A stretch of 64,000 nt of DNA from NCBI GenBank assembly GCA_963556255.1, contig OY744604.1, positions 94,097,875-94,161,874 of the forward strand, written 5' to 3'. The notes under the pieces are model-generated. The model saw only the letters and a program-made list of their open reading frames with translations. It made no database searches and was not told the origin of the DNA. Below, in pieces: positions 32,515 through 45,699 of this stretch. Each line of letters begins with the position of its first letter. Position 1 is the first letter of the stretch. The DNA is from Allolobophora icterica. Lineage: Eukaryota; Annelida; Clitellata; Crassiclitellata; Lumbricidae. A program made the position numbers and the translations under genes.

Positions 32515-32545
<31 letters not shown>
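29181..32545 (+). mobile_element. Non-LTR retrotransposon with restriction-like endonuclease, right arm only
   Basis: It starts abruptly at 29181, has about 370 bp of 5' leader, one long frame (29550-32465), a very short 3' UTR of about 50 bp, then an (AAT)n tract that merges with the microsatellite shared by both arms. No clean target duplication is visible. The left arm has 0.6 kb of LINE 3' end in its place, so this is an insertion with replacement rather than a simple insertion. The intact frame suggests recent mobility. Confidence 0.85.
29550..32465 (+). CDS. Reverse transcriptase/endonuclease of an R2/R4/NeSL-like LINE
   Basis: The 971-residue single ORF has an N-terminal Cys/His cluster (CGVCWSSF...HRH...CPGS), probably a zinc finger. 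The reverse transcriptase has ALSKKDGGIRPIAVG, motif A with D401 (KLDFTNAFN), EEGTQQGDPLGP and YLDD at 482-485. The C-terminal part has a CCHC knuckle (C787, C790, H800, C804) followed by a PD-(D/E)xK restriction-like endonuclease (KRPDG with D848, then WDVTV with D864). This layout (RT, CCHC, RLE, no APE endonuclease) is that of the early-branching, often site-specific LINEs (R2, R4, NeSL, Hero, Utopia). The exact clade needs a phylogeny. The start at 29550 is the first ATG in frame and precedes the zinc finger. Confidence 0.9.
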   Translation: MSQKPCKGQGVCGVCWSSFKTHASDGTIHRHGPRSAPCPGSDQPPADGPANPLTATQSFSTMNQQIASSQGLSADEDLPPNASRLSHPILPGVLIKRIPRAARPSCAALLGDLIQAIVQEPNCIGKWSDLLAFGGTVLAKPKRGGRKHNVTKTILSRIADWKSRGSNYSTNVGLNSTDKPKATKYDSTKYLATAVARKLEEGNFKAAIRLVCSEDKPALETPETLAALKHKHPLAPVDRRTPCDPDSSERFIALQVSKEEVTRAISSFPSGSAGGPDGITPQHLKDLVAFGVDDNICQHLSDLVNMLLKGGLPEEANEVIYGANLLALSKKDGGIRPIAVGYTWRRLAAKCANSYAVTRLSQLLAPIQLGVGIPGGAEAAVHATRRWVTTMPEDSVLVKLDFTNAFNTLRRDSLLEAVARDIPELYRFAHAAYSNRPLLRYGSNIIRSEEGTQQGDPLGPLEFCLVLQPVLIKLSSDLRIGYLDDLTLGGSKESVAADVHLIAQESKTLGLLLHRSKCEIACQNIQTPIDDPAFQDFTKMAFEQMTLLGAPLIQGPAVDKVLETKANDLERAIARLSLLHTHDALVLLRNSLSIPKLLYSMRTAVCADCPGLARFDKLLREGLSTILNVNLDDDRWLQASLPVRDGGLGVRCASTLALSAFLASAASTTELQTCILPTESTEIPYELVNSALTAWKTLTDAEPPTGTATHRQKEWDIRYTDKARTGLLESTSCPRDRARLLASQAPHSGDWMLAPPVTALGLRLSDEEIRIAVGVRLGTALCEPHLCHHCRENVDARGLHGLVCRGGGGKQQRHAMLNDVIWRALSRAKIPAQKEPLGLSRGNGKRPDGVTLIPWSRGRCLTWDVTVPDTYATSHLAHTSIGAGEAAEHAVLIKRAKYATITNTHTFVAIALETGGSWSGEGLQFVVELGSRISDSTHDPLETSYLFQRISVALQRGNAICLSRTLPPLSE

Positions 32546-32565
32546 TAAAAATAATAATAATAACA
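32505..32565. repeat. (AAT)n tract at retrotransposon 3' end
   Basis: AAT repeats with an internal AAAA. The distal part pairs with the ATT tract of the left arm; the proximal part belongs to the right-arm retrotransposon tail. Confidence 0.75.
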
Positions 32566-32799
32566 AATAAGAATGTCAGGTCTCGAATAAAAGCTTACAC
32601 TTTGCGAGGATAGGGTGTTAGGTTTTGCAGAGCTGACACAATACACAGTTGCTGGCTTTTAATACTGATTTCTGGCACAGTGCGGTCAAACACATTGCTG
32701 TCAAGTTGATAAGAATGAATTTAATAATTTATAGTCCGATTCGTCCTTCTTGGTAGTCAATGACAGTTGTCTTAACGTAATTGCTGCTGCATATCTGGA

Positions 32800-33052
32800 T
32801 AATAATAATAATAACAATAATCTTCGTTTAATATTTTCAAACTGACAATTACGCAATATGATTACAAAGCAGTATGAACGGATGATCACAAGTTATTACA
32901 GGAGTCGAATTTTAACTGTATACGGCAGCCATGCAAGCCACAAGGCGCCCATCACGTCAGGCTGAGTGGACCTTTGGGAGGGTTGTGGGAAGCGATCCCA
33001 CTACCTACTGCTCTTCGCGCCAGTGGTGTTACCACTACTCTATGGACCCCCC
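32800..33052 (-). mobile_element. tRNA-derived SINE, right arm (SINE family 1)
   Basis: Mirror of 8613-8902, but its front half differs strongly. It reads CACCACTGGCGCGAAGAGC where the left has CATCACTGGCGTGAAGTGC, its B-box region is GGGATCGCTTCCCAC, and about 45 bp between CTCAGCC and GTGATGGGCG are missing. The 3' half matches the left arm closely. Confidence 0.7.
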
Positions 33053-33651
33053 ATATATATACTGTATGCACCCTCCCCCAACATAGGCGTCATCTGCATT
33101 GCCATCTTCCTGTATGCCGATCAGTGGAGTGATTGTTGATGCAGCTAATGTTCCATTCGATTCCATAATTGGTGACGGCTTCTGAGGAACCATTGAAGCT
33201 GATAAAGATGGCTGGGTGAGACTAAACCGACCACTGTCACTAGACAAAGTGCTCATATCGCAACCTTGACGACTGTAACCACTGGGATACTGCAAAACAA
33301 CAACAACATAGGGTATGGCATGTTTATGGTTCAACATTTAACATTTAATATTTAACACTTTAACGATGAGCTGCATTGCGTTCGCAGTCGCTTTTAGTAC
33401 ACTCTCGTTGTTAAAGTATTAATGATCTGCCTTCAGAGCTAAATGTTTTGGCCATGGTTTTACACTGATATGTGAACAAAAACCACGGTTTTAGCAACAG
33501 CCCAACCTATCCTCGCAGATCAAATCAAGATAAGGCACATGCAAGCAACGCAGATTTGAAACACAAACATAAAAACAGTCAGCCATAACATATTCCACTG
33601 TCAATGTAACGTAACAATTCATTCATATATATAATATATATATATATATAA

Positions 33652-33683
<32 letters not shown>

Positions 33684-35671
33684 ATAATATTTCTGTTTCA
33701 GATATTTTCAGTGCTTCCCATTCAAATAAAAAAAAACACATCAATTAAATAAATACTAACAAAATTGGGCTTCAATGTGAATAATAAACACATTTGTGAC
33801 CACTGACCATGTCTGAGAAAACCCCTCAAAAGATTAAGAAAATGAAAACATGGTCTACCATTGCACTGTGTTGAGCTAAAGGTGCTGAAAACCTCGGTGA
33901 AAACCAAATGTTTCCATCACAAAGAGTTGTGAGAGTACCTAGTTGTAAAAATTGGAATTTAAGGTTCGAATTCTTCTGGCTGCCAGGCACCCACTGAACT
34001 ATCTCTCTGGGTGCAGTCGCACCCAAGGCTCCCAAGGAGTCGGTGCCTATGTAATACAGAAAGACAAATTTGTGAAGGAAGCAAAAATACAAGTGACTGC
34101 TAAAGATTAAATTTGTTCTGCCAGTAGAGATCTTCTAGTCTTTCCCCTTGGTAGCTTCAACTAAAACAGACGGCGAACTGTCATAAGAAGCTACATTCTT
34201 CCTCTGATTGTTCAACTGTAGGGGCCTACTGTTCCCCAAATCATCTCTAGTTGTATTCTCTTCCAATTGCTACCCACAGTTATTTAGATCCCTCAGGTAG
34301 CCATATTCGTGGTGCTTTTGGGAAGTCCTTAAAGCTGCTTTACAAATGTTTAGGGCATAATATATACAACCGTCAGAAAAATAAATCTAGAACTCACGCT
34401 GCTATAAAGAATCTGTGCTTCACTTGATGCACTTGTCTTTGCAGTCTGGAAATTACAAACAACATTTTCAAACTTGAGTTTTACAAAGTCCAGTACAAAT
34501 CTGGGAATAGTCAGAGTTGAATGCAGAATAAGAGGTGACAGAAAATTACAGTAATAACAGTGTTTCCATCCAGATATAGCAAATTCTTGGTGTTCGTCAC
34601 AATAGGCATCTAAACGTAAGTACAAGAGCATATCACAGAGTATATGAATCAGAGTTCACACAGACGCACAGTCAACGTACGAGCTTTGATGCAACACAGA
34701 TGCAACAACAGCTATCCAACCACCAAAAAGAACATTCCAAACTAAGCTGCACATGGATTGGAACTCCTAGATGCACAGGCAAGTCTACGGCTTTCTCAAC
34801 TATCTGGAAAATCTGTGCAATGCCATTGTGTTCAAACCTCAAAGGTAACAAAAAAACAACTGAATATCACTAGATACAATGTCACTCACCCTTTGCACAG
34901 AAACACTATTTGGTATAACATCCTCCACGCCTCGAGTTAATCTTTTCTTACATTTGTTGCAATATCTGGAAATAAATCACAACAATTCGTAGTGCTCAGT
35001 AATCACAGAACTCCACTTTCAAACTGGAGTTATATGCCTATCCCTTCAGTCAATGTATCTCAGGTCAACAGTGACGATGACTTAATGAGTTTCGCAGTGT
35101 TTGCTTACTCAAAATGACTTAAGATGGCCTTTGCCAGGCAAATAACCTTAGAGTAGAATAACCTAACCTGCTTTGGCGACTCAGAAGTTAACTCTAGCCA
35201 GGTTGTGTTAGAAGTTAATTTGCATTATAAATATGCTGAAAATGTCATAGCAAAAACTATAGCTCACTTGTATTATAGCCAGTGACTGAAAAATGCTCTC
35301 TTAAAACAGAAGCCGGGAGAAATAAACCAAATAATTAGCCTAAGTAATGTGTCTTTCTAAAATAATTAAAATATTCTCACAGTTTTAGATGGAAATTCAA
35401 AGAAGTGGCCTATACATCAAAAATCAAACTCGAAAAACAAAAAATTAATTTAATTTTACCGTTATCAAACATCCGTTCCAGCAATAATTTCAATTACTTC
35501 AAATACGTACAGTTGTAATGCAATATTCAACTCAAACCTTTAAATAATCACAGATAGAACCACGAAGATGATTTCCATCTCACCTAAAAGTGCCATAAAG
35601 ACCAAATACGATGATAGCAAATATGACGACTGAACCGAATGCAATGCCCACAATGGCACCTGGAGTCATCC
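33035..35671 (-). CDS. Single-pass membrane protein gene, last four exons (right arm)
   Basis: Mirror of the left-arm gene with exons 35584-35671, 34890-34965, 34398-34445 and 33035-33289, all splice sites intact. The transmembrane and juxtamembrane exons match the left arm. The last exon reads beyond TITPLI into GIQEDGNADDAYVGGGC before stopping in the SINE, where the left arm has a short His-rich run from a CAT repeat instead. The right arm probably keeps the older form of the C-terminus. No homologous family was recognised; the tail is Ser/Thr/Pro-rich with no obvious catalytic domain. Confidence 0.7.
33624..33687. repeat. (AT)n microsatellite in intron, right arm
   Basis: Mirror of 8012-8074 with a one-base length difference. 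Confidence 0.8.
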
Positions 35672-36191
35672 CTACAGAACATCAAACATTCATCATTGGG
35701 TCCAATTTGTAGTTCAGTGTATGCCTCTTAAAAAACAGGATACAACTGCGACAGTGGAATAGCTTGACATTAATGTAGGGTAATTATAAGAGTAATAAGT
35801 CTTGCAAATAACTCTTAATGAACTCCTAATGAGAGTAGCATATGGCTATAGGCTAGTCTGTTAGACTCTTATGCTCAAAAACTTGATGTCACGGGTCTTT
35901 TTGTTGTGCACATGAAACGCAGTAAACATGCTTTAATTCTATCTCTTTCCGGAAGGTGAGAAACGTTTGATCTATTTCTGTTATAATTATTGTACGATGT
36001 GTTATGACAATGGAGATAGGTCCTACCGAAGTAACTGAGGATCATGAGATAGAAGTCTCTGTACACTTTGTACTTTACACTCTTCAGATATATCACGGGT
36101 TAATGTAACAAAACTTCGCCGGTCAAGAATGAATGTACACGGTTATCTTAATCATAATCGCATATTGTCGGAATTTCTGAAGTTCTACTTA

Positions 36192-36502
36192 TATGCTATT
36201 AAAAATAATTTAATTATTTTAATAAAAGAACAGTTTAGTTATTTTAGTTTAATGTGACGTCAACAATTTTGTTGGGATGGTCTTACGGTGACCCTCCCCA
36301 AACCGGATAAAGCTGACCTAATGAGCCATGTTATGCGCAGATGTTGCTGATAAAATTAATGACGTAAAGTAGCCTACAAGATGGGGATATACTGATGTAT
36401 ACACCCAAACCCGAAACCCCGTTTTCTCCGGACTTCGCCCTCGATTTATCCCTTCCATTACTGCTGAGTTCCGGAACATTTTTATTCTAGAAAAAAGCAC
36501 TG
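36192..36502 (-). mobile_element. Truncated MITE, right arm
   Basis: Mirror of 5196-5506, one terminal inverted repeat only (CAGTGCTTTTTTCTAG on the minus strand). Confidence 0.55.
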
Positions 36503-36507
36503 CTGTA

Positions 36508-36758
36508 GAGCAGCTGTTATGGGGGAGGGGGTTCTTTGAGAACGTGAAAGTTTAATAGGCTGAGGATCAGATGGACTGGGGTAGGAATTCTTGAAGAGGT
36601 GAGACTTGATTTTGGAATGGAAAGTTTGTGGGGTAATAAGAAAAGGAGCCTGAAGCAGATTACGCTGAGTGAGTGGCGGTATTGATGAAGGAACTGAAAA
36701 TACCTGGAATTCAGAGGGATGTGCAAATATATCCAGTGGGCACTTTTCAGTCATTTCT
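36508..36758 (-). mobile_element. L2/CR1-like LINE 3' fragment, right arm
   Basis: Mirror of 4940-5190; non-coding remnant. Confidence 0.55.
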
Positions 36759-38051
36759 TTTGTCGGGATTGCCTTAATACTATGCATCACTCAATAGACA
36801 TACATTCCAACTCAGTTTTGAATGAGCGATACTGTATAAACACTGCTTACTGGTACACTCTTGTTCCAATATGCGTCATAGTCTGTATTACACCGCCGTG
36901 AACGAAGGATCATTCAATGGCTTATCTCAATTCTACGAGGTTATCGACATGTCAGAGCTCAATTCAGTGCAGACCTGACCACATGAAGAATTGAAGATGC
37001 AGCCAATGTACAAACGGCGAAACATTTGAAGAATTTGAAATCGATTACTTCACCTGATGTAAATCTAAGAGTGTTTAATTAGTCAAGGAGTCTGTCCATA
37101 AAAGATCTTGAGCGATATTAAATGGCACCTAACATGCAACGGACATACATTCTGCGATATTTTAATTTAGTCTTCAACTACCAGTACTGGGGCTTATCCA
37201 TACATCTTCATCGATTTTTGCACGTTGAGCATACTCGACCCCACTTTGTGTATGAGTGTACTTCTTCTCCCACCTTAACCCTTTTAATCAAGCAAAATTG
37301 TTTTGTAGTCAAAAAAGAATAAAATCAACAAGTTTCTCTTACTTTCCTACAATTTTGGCCAGGTTTAAAAATCTTTGAACCCGAGCGATACAGAAACAAT
37401 GTGAAGCTTAAATTTGCTGCAAAATCATTGTTCACATATTATGTAAATAAATGAACAACCCTGTCGATTTAAGCTTCTTCGCAGACACTCTTATGACGAC
37501 TTTCTCTATCTGTCGTTGGAAGCAGTATTGTTCTATAGTGTTAAATGAAAACAGATAGCCGTGCATTTAGTCTGGTCATGGTCCATACACGGGGACCTTA
37601 AATGGCGTGGCACCCATTCAAACGGGAGGCGGTGGCGAAGGACCTCGCCAGATCAACTGAATACGATAAAATTCCATAAATGCAATAGAACAAAAAATCC
37701 AGCAGCTGTCCGACACAATTGATGTCATAGGCGTAGTCTCTGGGGGGGGGTACGTGCCCCCAAAATTGAGCAAGGGCAATGCCCCCAAAATCGAGAGGAG
37801 AATTTCTTCAAATATTAATAATTAGGCCTATATTATGTTTCAATATAGACAGATCTCTTCAGAAAAAGAAAAACAGAGACACAAAACTGAAATACTATAA
37901 GAAATTCATAATGAAAACAAAGATTTATTTTTATTTTTAATATCTTCAATATGAAACAAATTTATCCCTACAGTAAACAAAACTCACCCATTTAATAGGC
38001 CTACGCATTACGAAACACTGGAAGTCTCTGAGGCTCGCTGATTGTCCAGAC

Positions 38052-38378
38052 CAGAGGTGAAAAAAGTGTTTTTTCGGTTTTTGGCTTAAAAAACACAAGA
38101 AAGAGAAAGCACAAAATTTGTTGTTGTTTTTTTTAAATAACTTTCTTCTTGTAGAAGTTATTTTGATAACGTTGATTTAATGATTTTATTTTTGGAAATC
38201 GCAACTGAATTAAACAGAGTTGGAGCTCTTGTTCATGCCATTTTTCATGATTTTTATGACCCGAAAATCTTAAAAACAAATAACCAAAACGATAAAAACC
38301 ATGAAAACAAAAAAACGAAAAAAAACAACAAAAACACAAAAGATTTCATCTTGAAAAACTTGCTTTTTTACACCTCTG
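38052..38378 (-). mobile_element. hAT-like MITE with A-rich body, right arm
   Basis: Mirror of 3315-3641 with the same 327-bp length and CAGAGGTG ends. Confidence 0.7.
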
Positions 38379-40859
38379 GTCCAGAAGACCAGACCCATCC
38401 CCCCCAAATATATTGGACAAGTTTACGCCAGTGATTGATGTTAAGTTATGCACTCTCAAATGAGAACGCTTCATGGCCTTTTATGACATTTTATCCGTAT
38501 TCTTTGTAGGTCAAGTCCATTAGAACGAACTGCGCAGATGCGATATAATGTAACGTCCCATAAGTATTGGTGTTGACCGCTGAAATAGAGATACTACAAT
38601 TCCTTACATGCACGTTGGTTATCAGACGCAATATCCTCATCTCGAAAACCCTGACTCAAAGTGTCTTATGCCACTCCGCCACACTCTACAAAAGATTAGA
38701 GAAAACGAGGGCGAACTCATTGTCTCAAGGTTTTGAGCCGATTAGTCTTAAAGACCTGCATTCAGCTCACTAATCATATTAAAATATAGCGGTTGCTGTC
38801 GGTTTTATCGCTTGGTTGATTTCGAATACACTGGAAAGAAAAGTTCTTGTAGGCATAATTCAGCTGGAGATCTCAAGTGGTCCGACTTGATCAGAAGTCG
38901 TGGCAGATTGTATCAATATCTTTTTCCATACTCACTTCCTCTTCATAAAAGGACACGGAAAGATGGAAAAAAAGAGGACGCATTTAATGTTTCATTCCGG
39001 AGTTAGAGCCTCAGAGGGTCCCCTAAGTAACCAAGAAACGAAGTCACATTGAAACATCCTTGTGCCAAGCGTATATATAGTGCAACCACCCACCCCAAAG
39101 ATCAGCTTAACCAATAACGACCAAATTTGTTATCTCGAATATTATATTTACTATAAATATGTTCAATCGACAATTTTAAAATAAGCCTGCACAGTTTTTC
39201 ACCGTTTAATATTAACCACTTATTCAAAGAAAAATGTTCTTTCACTGAAGATAAGCTCAAAATATTAGATTTCGAACATAGATATCTAAAAGAACCCAGG
39301 ATATTTCATTTAAGAGATTTGTAGCATATTTTCTCATTTAATCTGGGAACAATAAACAAGATAATTTGAAACGAAGAAAATATCGCGTTGATTAAATTAA
39401 AAACAAAACAGAAATAAATCACTCATAAAGACGTTCCGAATCTATGGTTGCTTTTTGATAAAAATTAATTATTGTTGACGTCAATTTGCCTTGAACTCCC
39501 CCTCCCCCTTGTCATGAATTGTTCAACTTTTTCAAACCCCCTCCCCTATTTTTTACCATAGTTAATGGACAGCCACATATCTGAGACTTAGGCGAAAATC
39601 GGGTAACGTTTAAGGTTAGTTAGGGCTTGTGGACTTTGTGCGGATTGTACCTAGAGCCCCCAAACTCCTTAAAACGGCTCTGCCAATCAGTAAGATCAGT
39701 TTATTGTACTGCTCTAAATCCTCCGCTTCATTCGATTCATCAAGCGCTCAATTTCACGAATTCACAATTTTGTCTTCATTAGTATTATTTTTTACCGCCA
39801 TAGGTCTGTCCTCTGTTAGCATGCCCACATGGAGCTGAACCCATATTCCCATATTGGACCCGTATAAAGTCTATTATGGGTCCCATCGAATTCCCACGGA
39901 AATGATGGCACGGTCAGTACAGTATGCGGTTAAATGCATTATATCGGGTTACGTTTAAGATTAGTTAGGGCTTGTGAAGTCGATAGCAAGTCGCTAAGTC
40001 AGTCGATAAGTCTAAACGACTTAATCAGCCGATAGGCATGCGACTTAGTCGATTGAGTCGCTAAGTTAGTCGCTAACTCATCAAGTCAGTCGGTAACTCC
40101 TTAGCGACTGACTCCGGGTAGTACATTTGAGCCTCTTATATTGCACGTCTCATAATTGGTTTTCTACCGCTTACACAGTCTGACAGTAGTTTATGATAAT
40201 ACTTATCTATGGCCAGCAAGTGATGCATTAGAAAAATGTTTCACGATGTATGGTCTACAACATTATATTTATCACATAATGAATAAATCCTATTACCTGG
40301 ATATCTAGTTAAACTCTGATATTATAAATAATAAGCAGTCAAAACGTTGTCTCAAACCCATATCTTATTAAAATGCTATCCTAAGATCTCGACCTTCAAT
40401 TTCAAGAGCTGCACAGCTCTAAGGATGACCTAAACCGCGTTGCATCGAAGACGAGAAGTGACAGAAGGTATGCATGTTTCAATCCACCACAGGACTTTGG
40501 TTGGGTTCAATGATCCATCGACTGTGGGACCTGAGAAGTTTCTAGAGAACTGTGTTACCAAGTTTATTTACATTAACCTCAGGAGATTACGCTATCTAGT
40601 TAAAATGTGATCTCCTGAAACTAGTGACCAAATATTGTTCTGCAAACTTTCTCGGCCATATAAAGAGACTCCTAAGTGTGGATGCTCTGTTGTGTCATTT
40701 GACTGGCATCCTGCAGCAGAAACTCTTAACTTTGACTTCTCTGTCGTTCGTAACTGACCACTGACTGAAGTCAGCTGCGTTTCGTAGTTCTTTTGTCTTT
40801 TGTCTCGTATCCTTCTGTAGCGCCTTCACTGTTACTGGATTTCTTCTCTTCTATATATA

Positions 40860-41128
40860 CAGTGCTTTTTCTAGAAAAAAACGGTTCCGGAACTGAACAA
40901 TAGGTTCCGGAACTGAACAGTTGTGGATGGGCGAAAATCCAGAAAAAAACGGTATTGGGGTTGGGAGGGGTCTCAATAAACACTGAAAACAATTCACAAC
41001 ACAACACTGAAATTAAATTAAAACAACTAAATTATTGTTTTATTATTAAAATAAATAAATTATTTTTTAGTAGCCGAAAAAAGGTGCCGGAACGCCGTTT
41101 CTGCGCTTTCCGGCTGAAAAAAGCACTG
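40860..41128 (-). mobile_element. hAT-like MITE, right arm
   Basis: Mirror of 564-832, same 269-bp length, CAGTGCTTTTT ends and TATATATA flanks. Confidence 0.75.
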
Positions 41129-41139
41129 TATATATATAC

Positions 41140-41171
<32 letters not shown>

Positions 41172-41759
41172 GCGCTTTCTAGGTTCCATGGCGTTTGTAG
41201 ATTTACTAGTCGTAATCCATCTATGCGTGCGACTCATCAATCTTGTCTCAGATGCCATCATAGGTACTGCGATCTTCACTGCGGAGTACAGAACCTTGTT
41301 TGGCTAAACCAAGAAAACCTGAATTCGCACAGGCAGTTGGAAAGATATTACCAATCTTGGTTTATTTAAAAAAATCGACAAAAGGAAATACAGTTAAACA
41401 TGAGATATTAGCATAATGTTGGGGAACAAAAGGCAGACCCAGAAAGGACGATAATCCCAGTTAAATAGGACCACATTTTACAGGCAGTATCGATGACGAC
41501 TAAAATAGTTCATGTTGTCAATTAAACATGCACGTTTACGACTATTCGAAACAGATGAGAACTAAGTCCTGACCTAACTAGAAAGCGGTCGGAAACCGCG
41601 ATATCGAGAGCTTTGGACCAGCGACTGAAAAGAGAACGGAAACCTAGAACTCTTTTGCTTGGAACACAGTAAAGGCTGGAATAACCACAGAGCAAATGTA
41701 TTTTCTTAATACCATTTTAAAATGAGTGTCAGATCAAGATAACTAGGTAGTCGCTTGAT

Positions 41760-43379
<1,620 letters not shown>

Positions 43380-43419
43380 TGCAAGTATGAATATGTATTT
43401 ATTTATTTTAGTGGTTTTA

Positions 43420-43775
43420 TAGAGCGCCCCTTCAAGAATATCTACTCAGCAGCACTCCCAGCCCAACCACGGTCAAACACAACAGTTTTGAGGCTAGGAA
43501 TAAACAAGGCAGGGTGACCTATTGGCGTTAATCGTATTGCTAAATGGAGCCCATTCCAGGTCGCTGGGCCAGCCACCAAGAATGCACGACGCTGCCGGAC
43601 CTCAGTCCGCGCACGATGAACGAGGAGCTCCGCTTGAACAGCCCAGCGAAGCGAGCCACGGCGCAGAACGGCCACAGTGGAGCAGCAAAGCTCCCGCAGA
43701 TAATGAGGTGCTAGGCCCTCCATACATCGCCGGACCAGGGCCGAGACACGGTAGGCAATGCGCTGCGGGTAGAGG
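43420..43775 (-). mobile_element. CR1/L2-like LINE 3' end
   Basis: The minus strand encodes PQRIAYRVSALVRRCMEGLA, PHYLRELCC, RRAFLVAGPATWNGL and FDRGWAGSAAE, the same C-terminal domain as the LINE at 9197-9762 in the palindrome. Only the last part of the element is present. Confidence 0.8.
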
Positions 43776-43779
43776 AGTA

Positions 43780-44180
43780 TAAATACAAAAACACGTACGT
43801 GCATTTGCATATACTATACATACATGAGCGTATGCATCTAGTGTGCTGGTAACGGGCTGCACTGAAATGAAAATTCCTCATACATGAATATACAGCCGAG
43901 CTTTGAACCGCGCCGTGATTAGTCGATCTCTCTCTTACTTCAGCATGCGACATCGATAGGCCCATGCTGTTCCAGATAAACTGCGCAGTTGTATGTACAA
44001 TATTGGATCATTTAATCTGAGCAAAAAAGCGGCATTTTTCTGAGTAACTTACAATCAATGCGGACTACATTGCGAGTATGATGATGTCTGAAGACGTAGG
44101 TGCTATGAATCTTGAACTTTCATGGAGAGACAATGCGAGATTGGTTTGTGAATTCGTTGTATACAGTAATAATCCATACT
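43780..44180. other. No feature recognised
   Basis: A short run of mixed-composition sequence with no exon or repeat I can name. Confidence 0.4.
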
Positions 44181-44186
44181 AAGGAA

Positions 44187-44480
44187 TGCTTGGTAGTGTA
44201 ATGGTTAGAATGCCAGACTGTTAATCATGAGGTTGGGGTTCAATCCCGATTGGCAGAATTTTTCCACCTGCACCACCTAGCCAACTTAGCTATAATGAGA
44301 ACACTGCACAGTGACCGTACACTGTCGTTGGGAAGATAAGGCGGCGAGGGAAAGGACTGCCCATCCGCCCTCGTGATGCAGATGGCGTCGACGTCATTGA
44401 TGATTATGGTAATGATTATGATGACAATGGTGATGGTTATGACGATGGCGATGGCGATGACGATGACGATGACGATGACG
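44187..44480 (+). mobile_element. tRNA-derived SINE (family 2), tRNA-Asn-like head
   Basis: The head carries TAGTGTAATGGTTAGAATGC (A-box region), CTGTTAAT where a GTT anticodon would lie, and GGTTCAATCCC (B-box), as in a tRNA-Asn-derived promoter. A body with GGGAAGATAAGGCGGCGAGG and CTGCCCATCCGCCCTC follows. The 3' end is an ATGATGATG-type tail merging into the GATG array. It is not a functional tRNA, because the acceptor stem does not pair. Confidence 0.65.
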
Positions 44481-44513
44481 ATGAAGATGATGATGCCAGA
44501 TGGACGAAGGGAC

Positions 44514-45042
44514 AGATGGATGGATGGATGGATGGATGGATGGATGGATGGATGGATGGATGGATGGATGGATGGATGGATGGATGGATGGATGGATGGA
44601 TGGATGGATGGATGGATGGATGGACGGATGGATGGGCGAACGTATAGATTGATTGATGGATGATGGATGGACAATCGAAAGGATGGATGGATGATGGATG
44701 TGCGAACGGATAGATGGATGGATGGATGGATGGATGGATGGATGGATGGATGGATCGATGGATCGATGGATCGATGGATCGATGGATGGATCGATGGATC
44801 GATGGATCGATGGATCAATGGGCGAACGGATAGATGGATGGATGGATGAATGAATGGATGGATGGATGGATGGACACAACGGATAGATGGATGGATGGAT
44901 GGACACAACGGATAGATGGATGGATGAGCGAACGGATAGATGGACGGATGTATGAGTGAACGGATAGATGGATGGATATATGAGTGAACGGATAGATGGA
45001 TGGACGGATGGATGGATGAGCGGGCGGATAGATGGATGGATG
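44514..45042. repeat. (GATG)n-derived satellite array
   Basis: About 110 bp of pure GATG, then 420 bp of higher-order variants: GATCGATG blocks at 44751-44815 and recurring GAACGGATAGATG units. Very long spurious frames (IHPS repeats) on the minus strand come from this. Confidence 0.95.
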
Positions 45043-45499
45043 CATAATGTACTATATTGAATAAACGGCGTTGAATGCAATTACTATGTTTTCCATCAAC
45101 AGGCAAGGTTAGTTGGACTCCGCACTGTCGCTGCTGGAATCGATAACATACCTGAAACTGACAGATGGCTGTGTTTATATACGTGCTGATCTAACGCGCA
45201 CATAAAGGGTGGTTCAAAAATGTATTGCGAAAAGTTTCTAGAGTTTGCTCAATTGCCTCAAAGTTGTATATATTTATGTGAAATGTATACCTGTTGCAAG
45301 AGTCTGCAATAGAGCAATTACAACAACCACGAAACAATGTAAAATATTGCGTGTTTTCATTATTCGATTGTCGAACTGTTTTTCAGCCCGAAACTGAAAT
45401 ATTTTTTGGACTACCCTAACATCTGCATGGTTATTTGCTCTGAAGATTCTGAGCGGTGCTCAAAGTCAACAGTACGAGCGAATATCCGCTAAAACGATT

Positions 45500-45690
45500 T
45501 ATTTCGTAATCTCGAAATTTCTACAGCGCCCACAAAAGCGAAGTCGCGGGAACCAGCTTATTCACAGGCACTCAATCAAATCACAATCGGTAGGCGCGGG
45601 TGGGTGGGTGAAATCGGATCCAAAGTGTTCAATCAGGCAGACAGTCAGACGGCTAAGGAGGGTGGTGTTTCGGGTTGAAACGGCTTGGTT
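45500..45690 (-). mobile_element. L2/CR1-like LINE 3' end fragment
   Basis: The reverse complement matches the 3' end at about 43180-43360 (GGGCGCTGTAGAAA, the CCGCGACTTCGC region, and the upstream TTTCAACCCGAAACACCACC). It is non-coding. Confidence 0.65.
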
Positions 45691-45699
45691 ATGGTTATG

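Larger units (their letters stand above)
18428..41691 (-). repeat. Right arm of giant inverted repeat
   Basis: Reverse complement of 1-18113 plus two private insertions: a hAT transposon (25616-28045) and a non-LTR retrotransposon (about 29181-32545). A few small differences are visible, for example a poly-G/poly-C run near 37745 versus 3940 and single-base changes near 38790-38830. The right end of the match falls at 41691, where the left arm runs off the window, so this is not a true boundary. Beyond 41691 no counterpart can be tested. Confidence 0.95.

Noticed and set aside
44187..44260. A genuine tRNA-Asn gene
   Set aside because: A- and B-box words are present but the acceptor stem does not pair and a SINE body follows.
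44240..45106. Long minus-strand frames rich in IHPS repeats
   Set aside because: They arise from the GATG satellite read in any frame; no protein-like composition outside the repeat.
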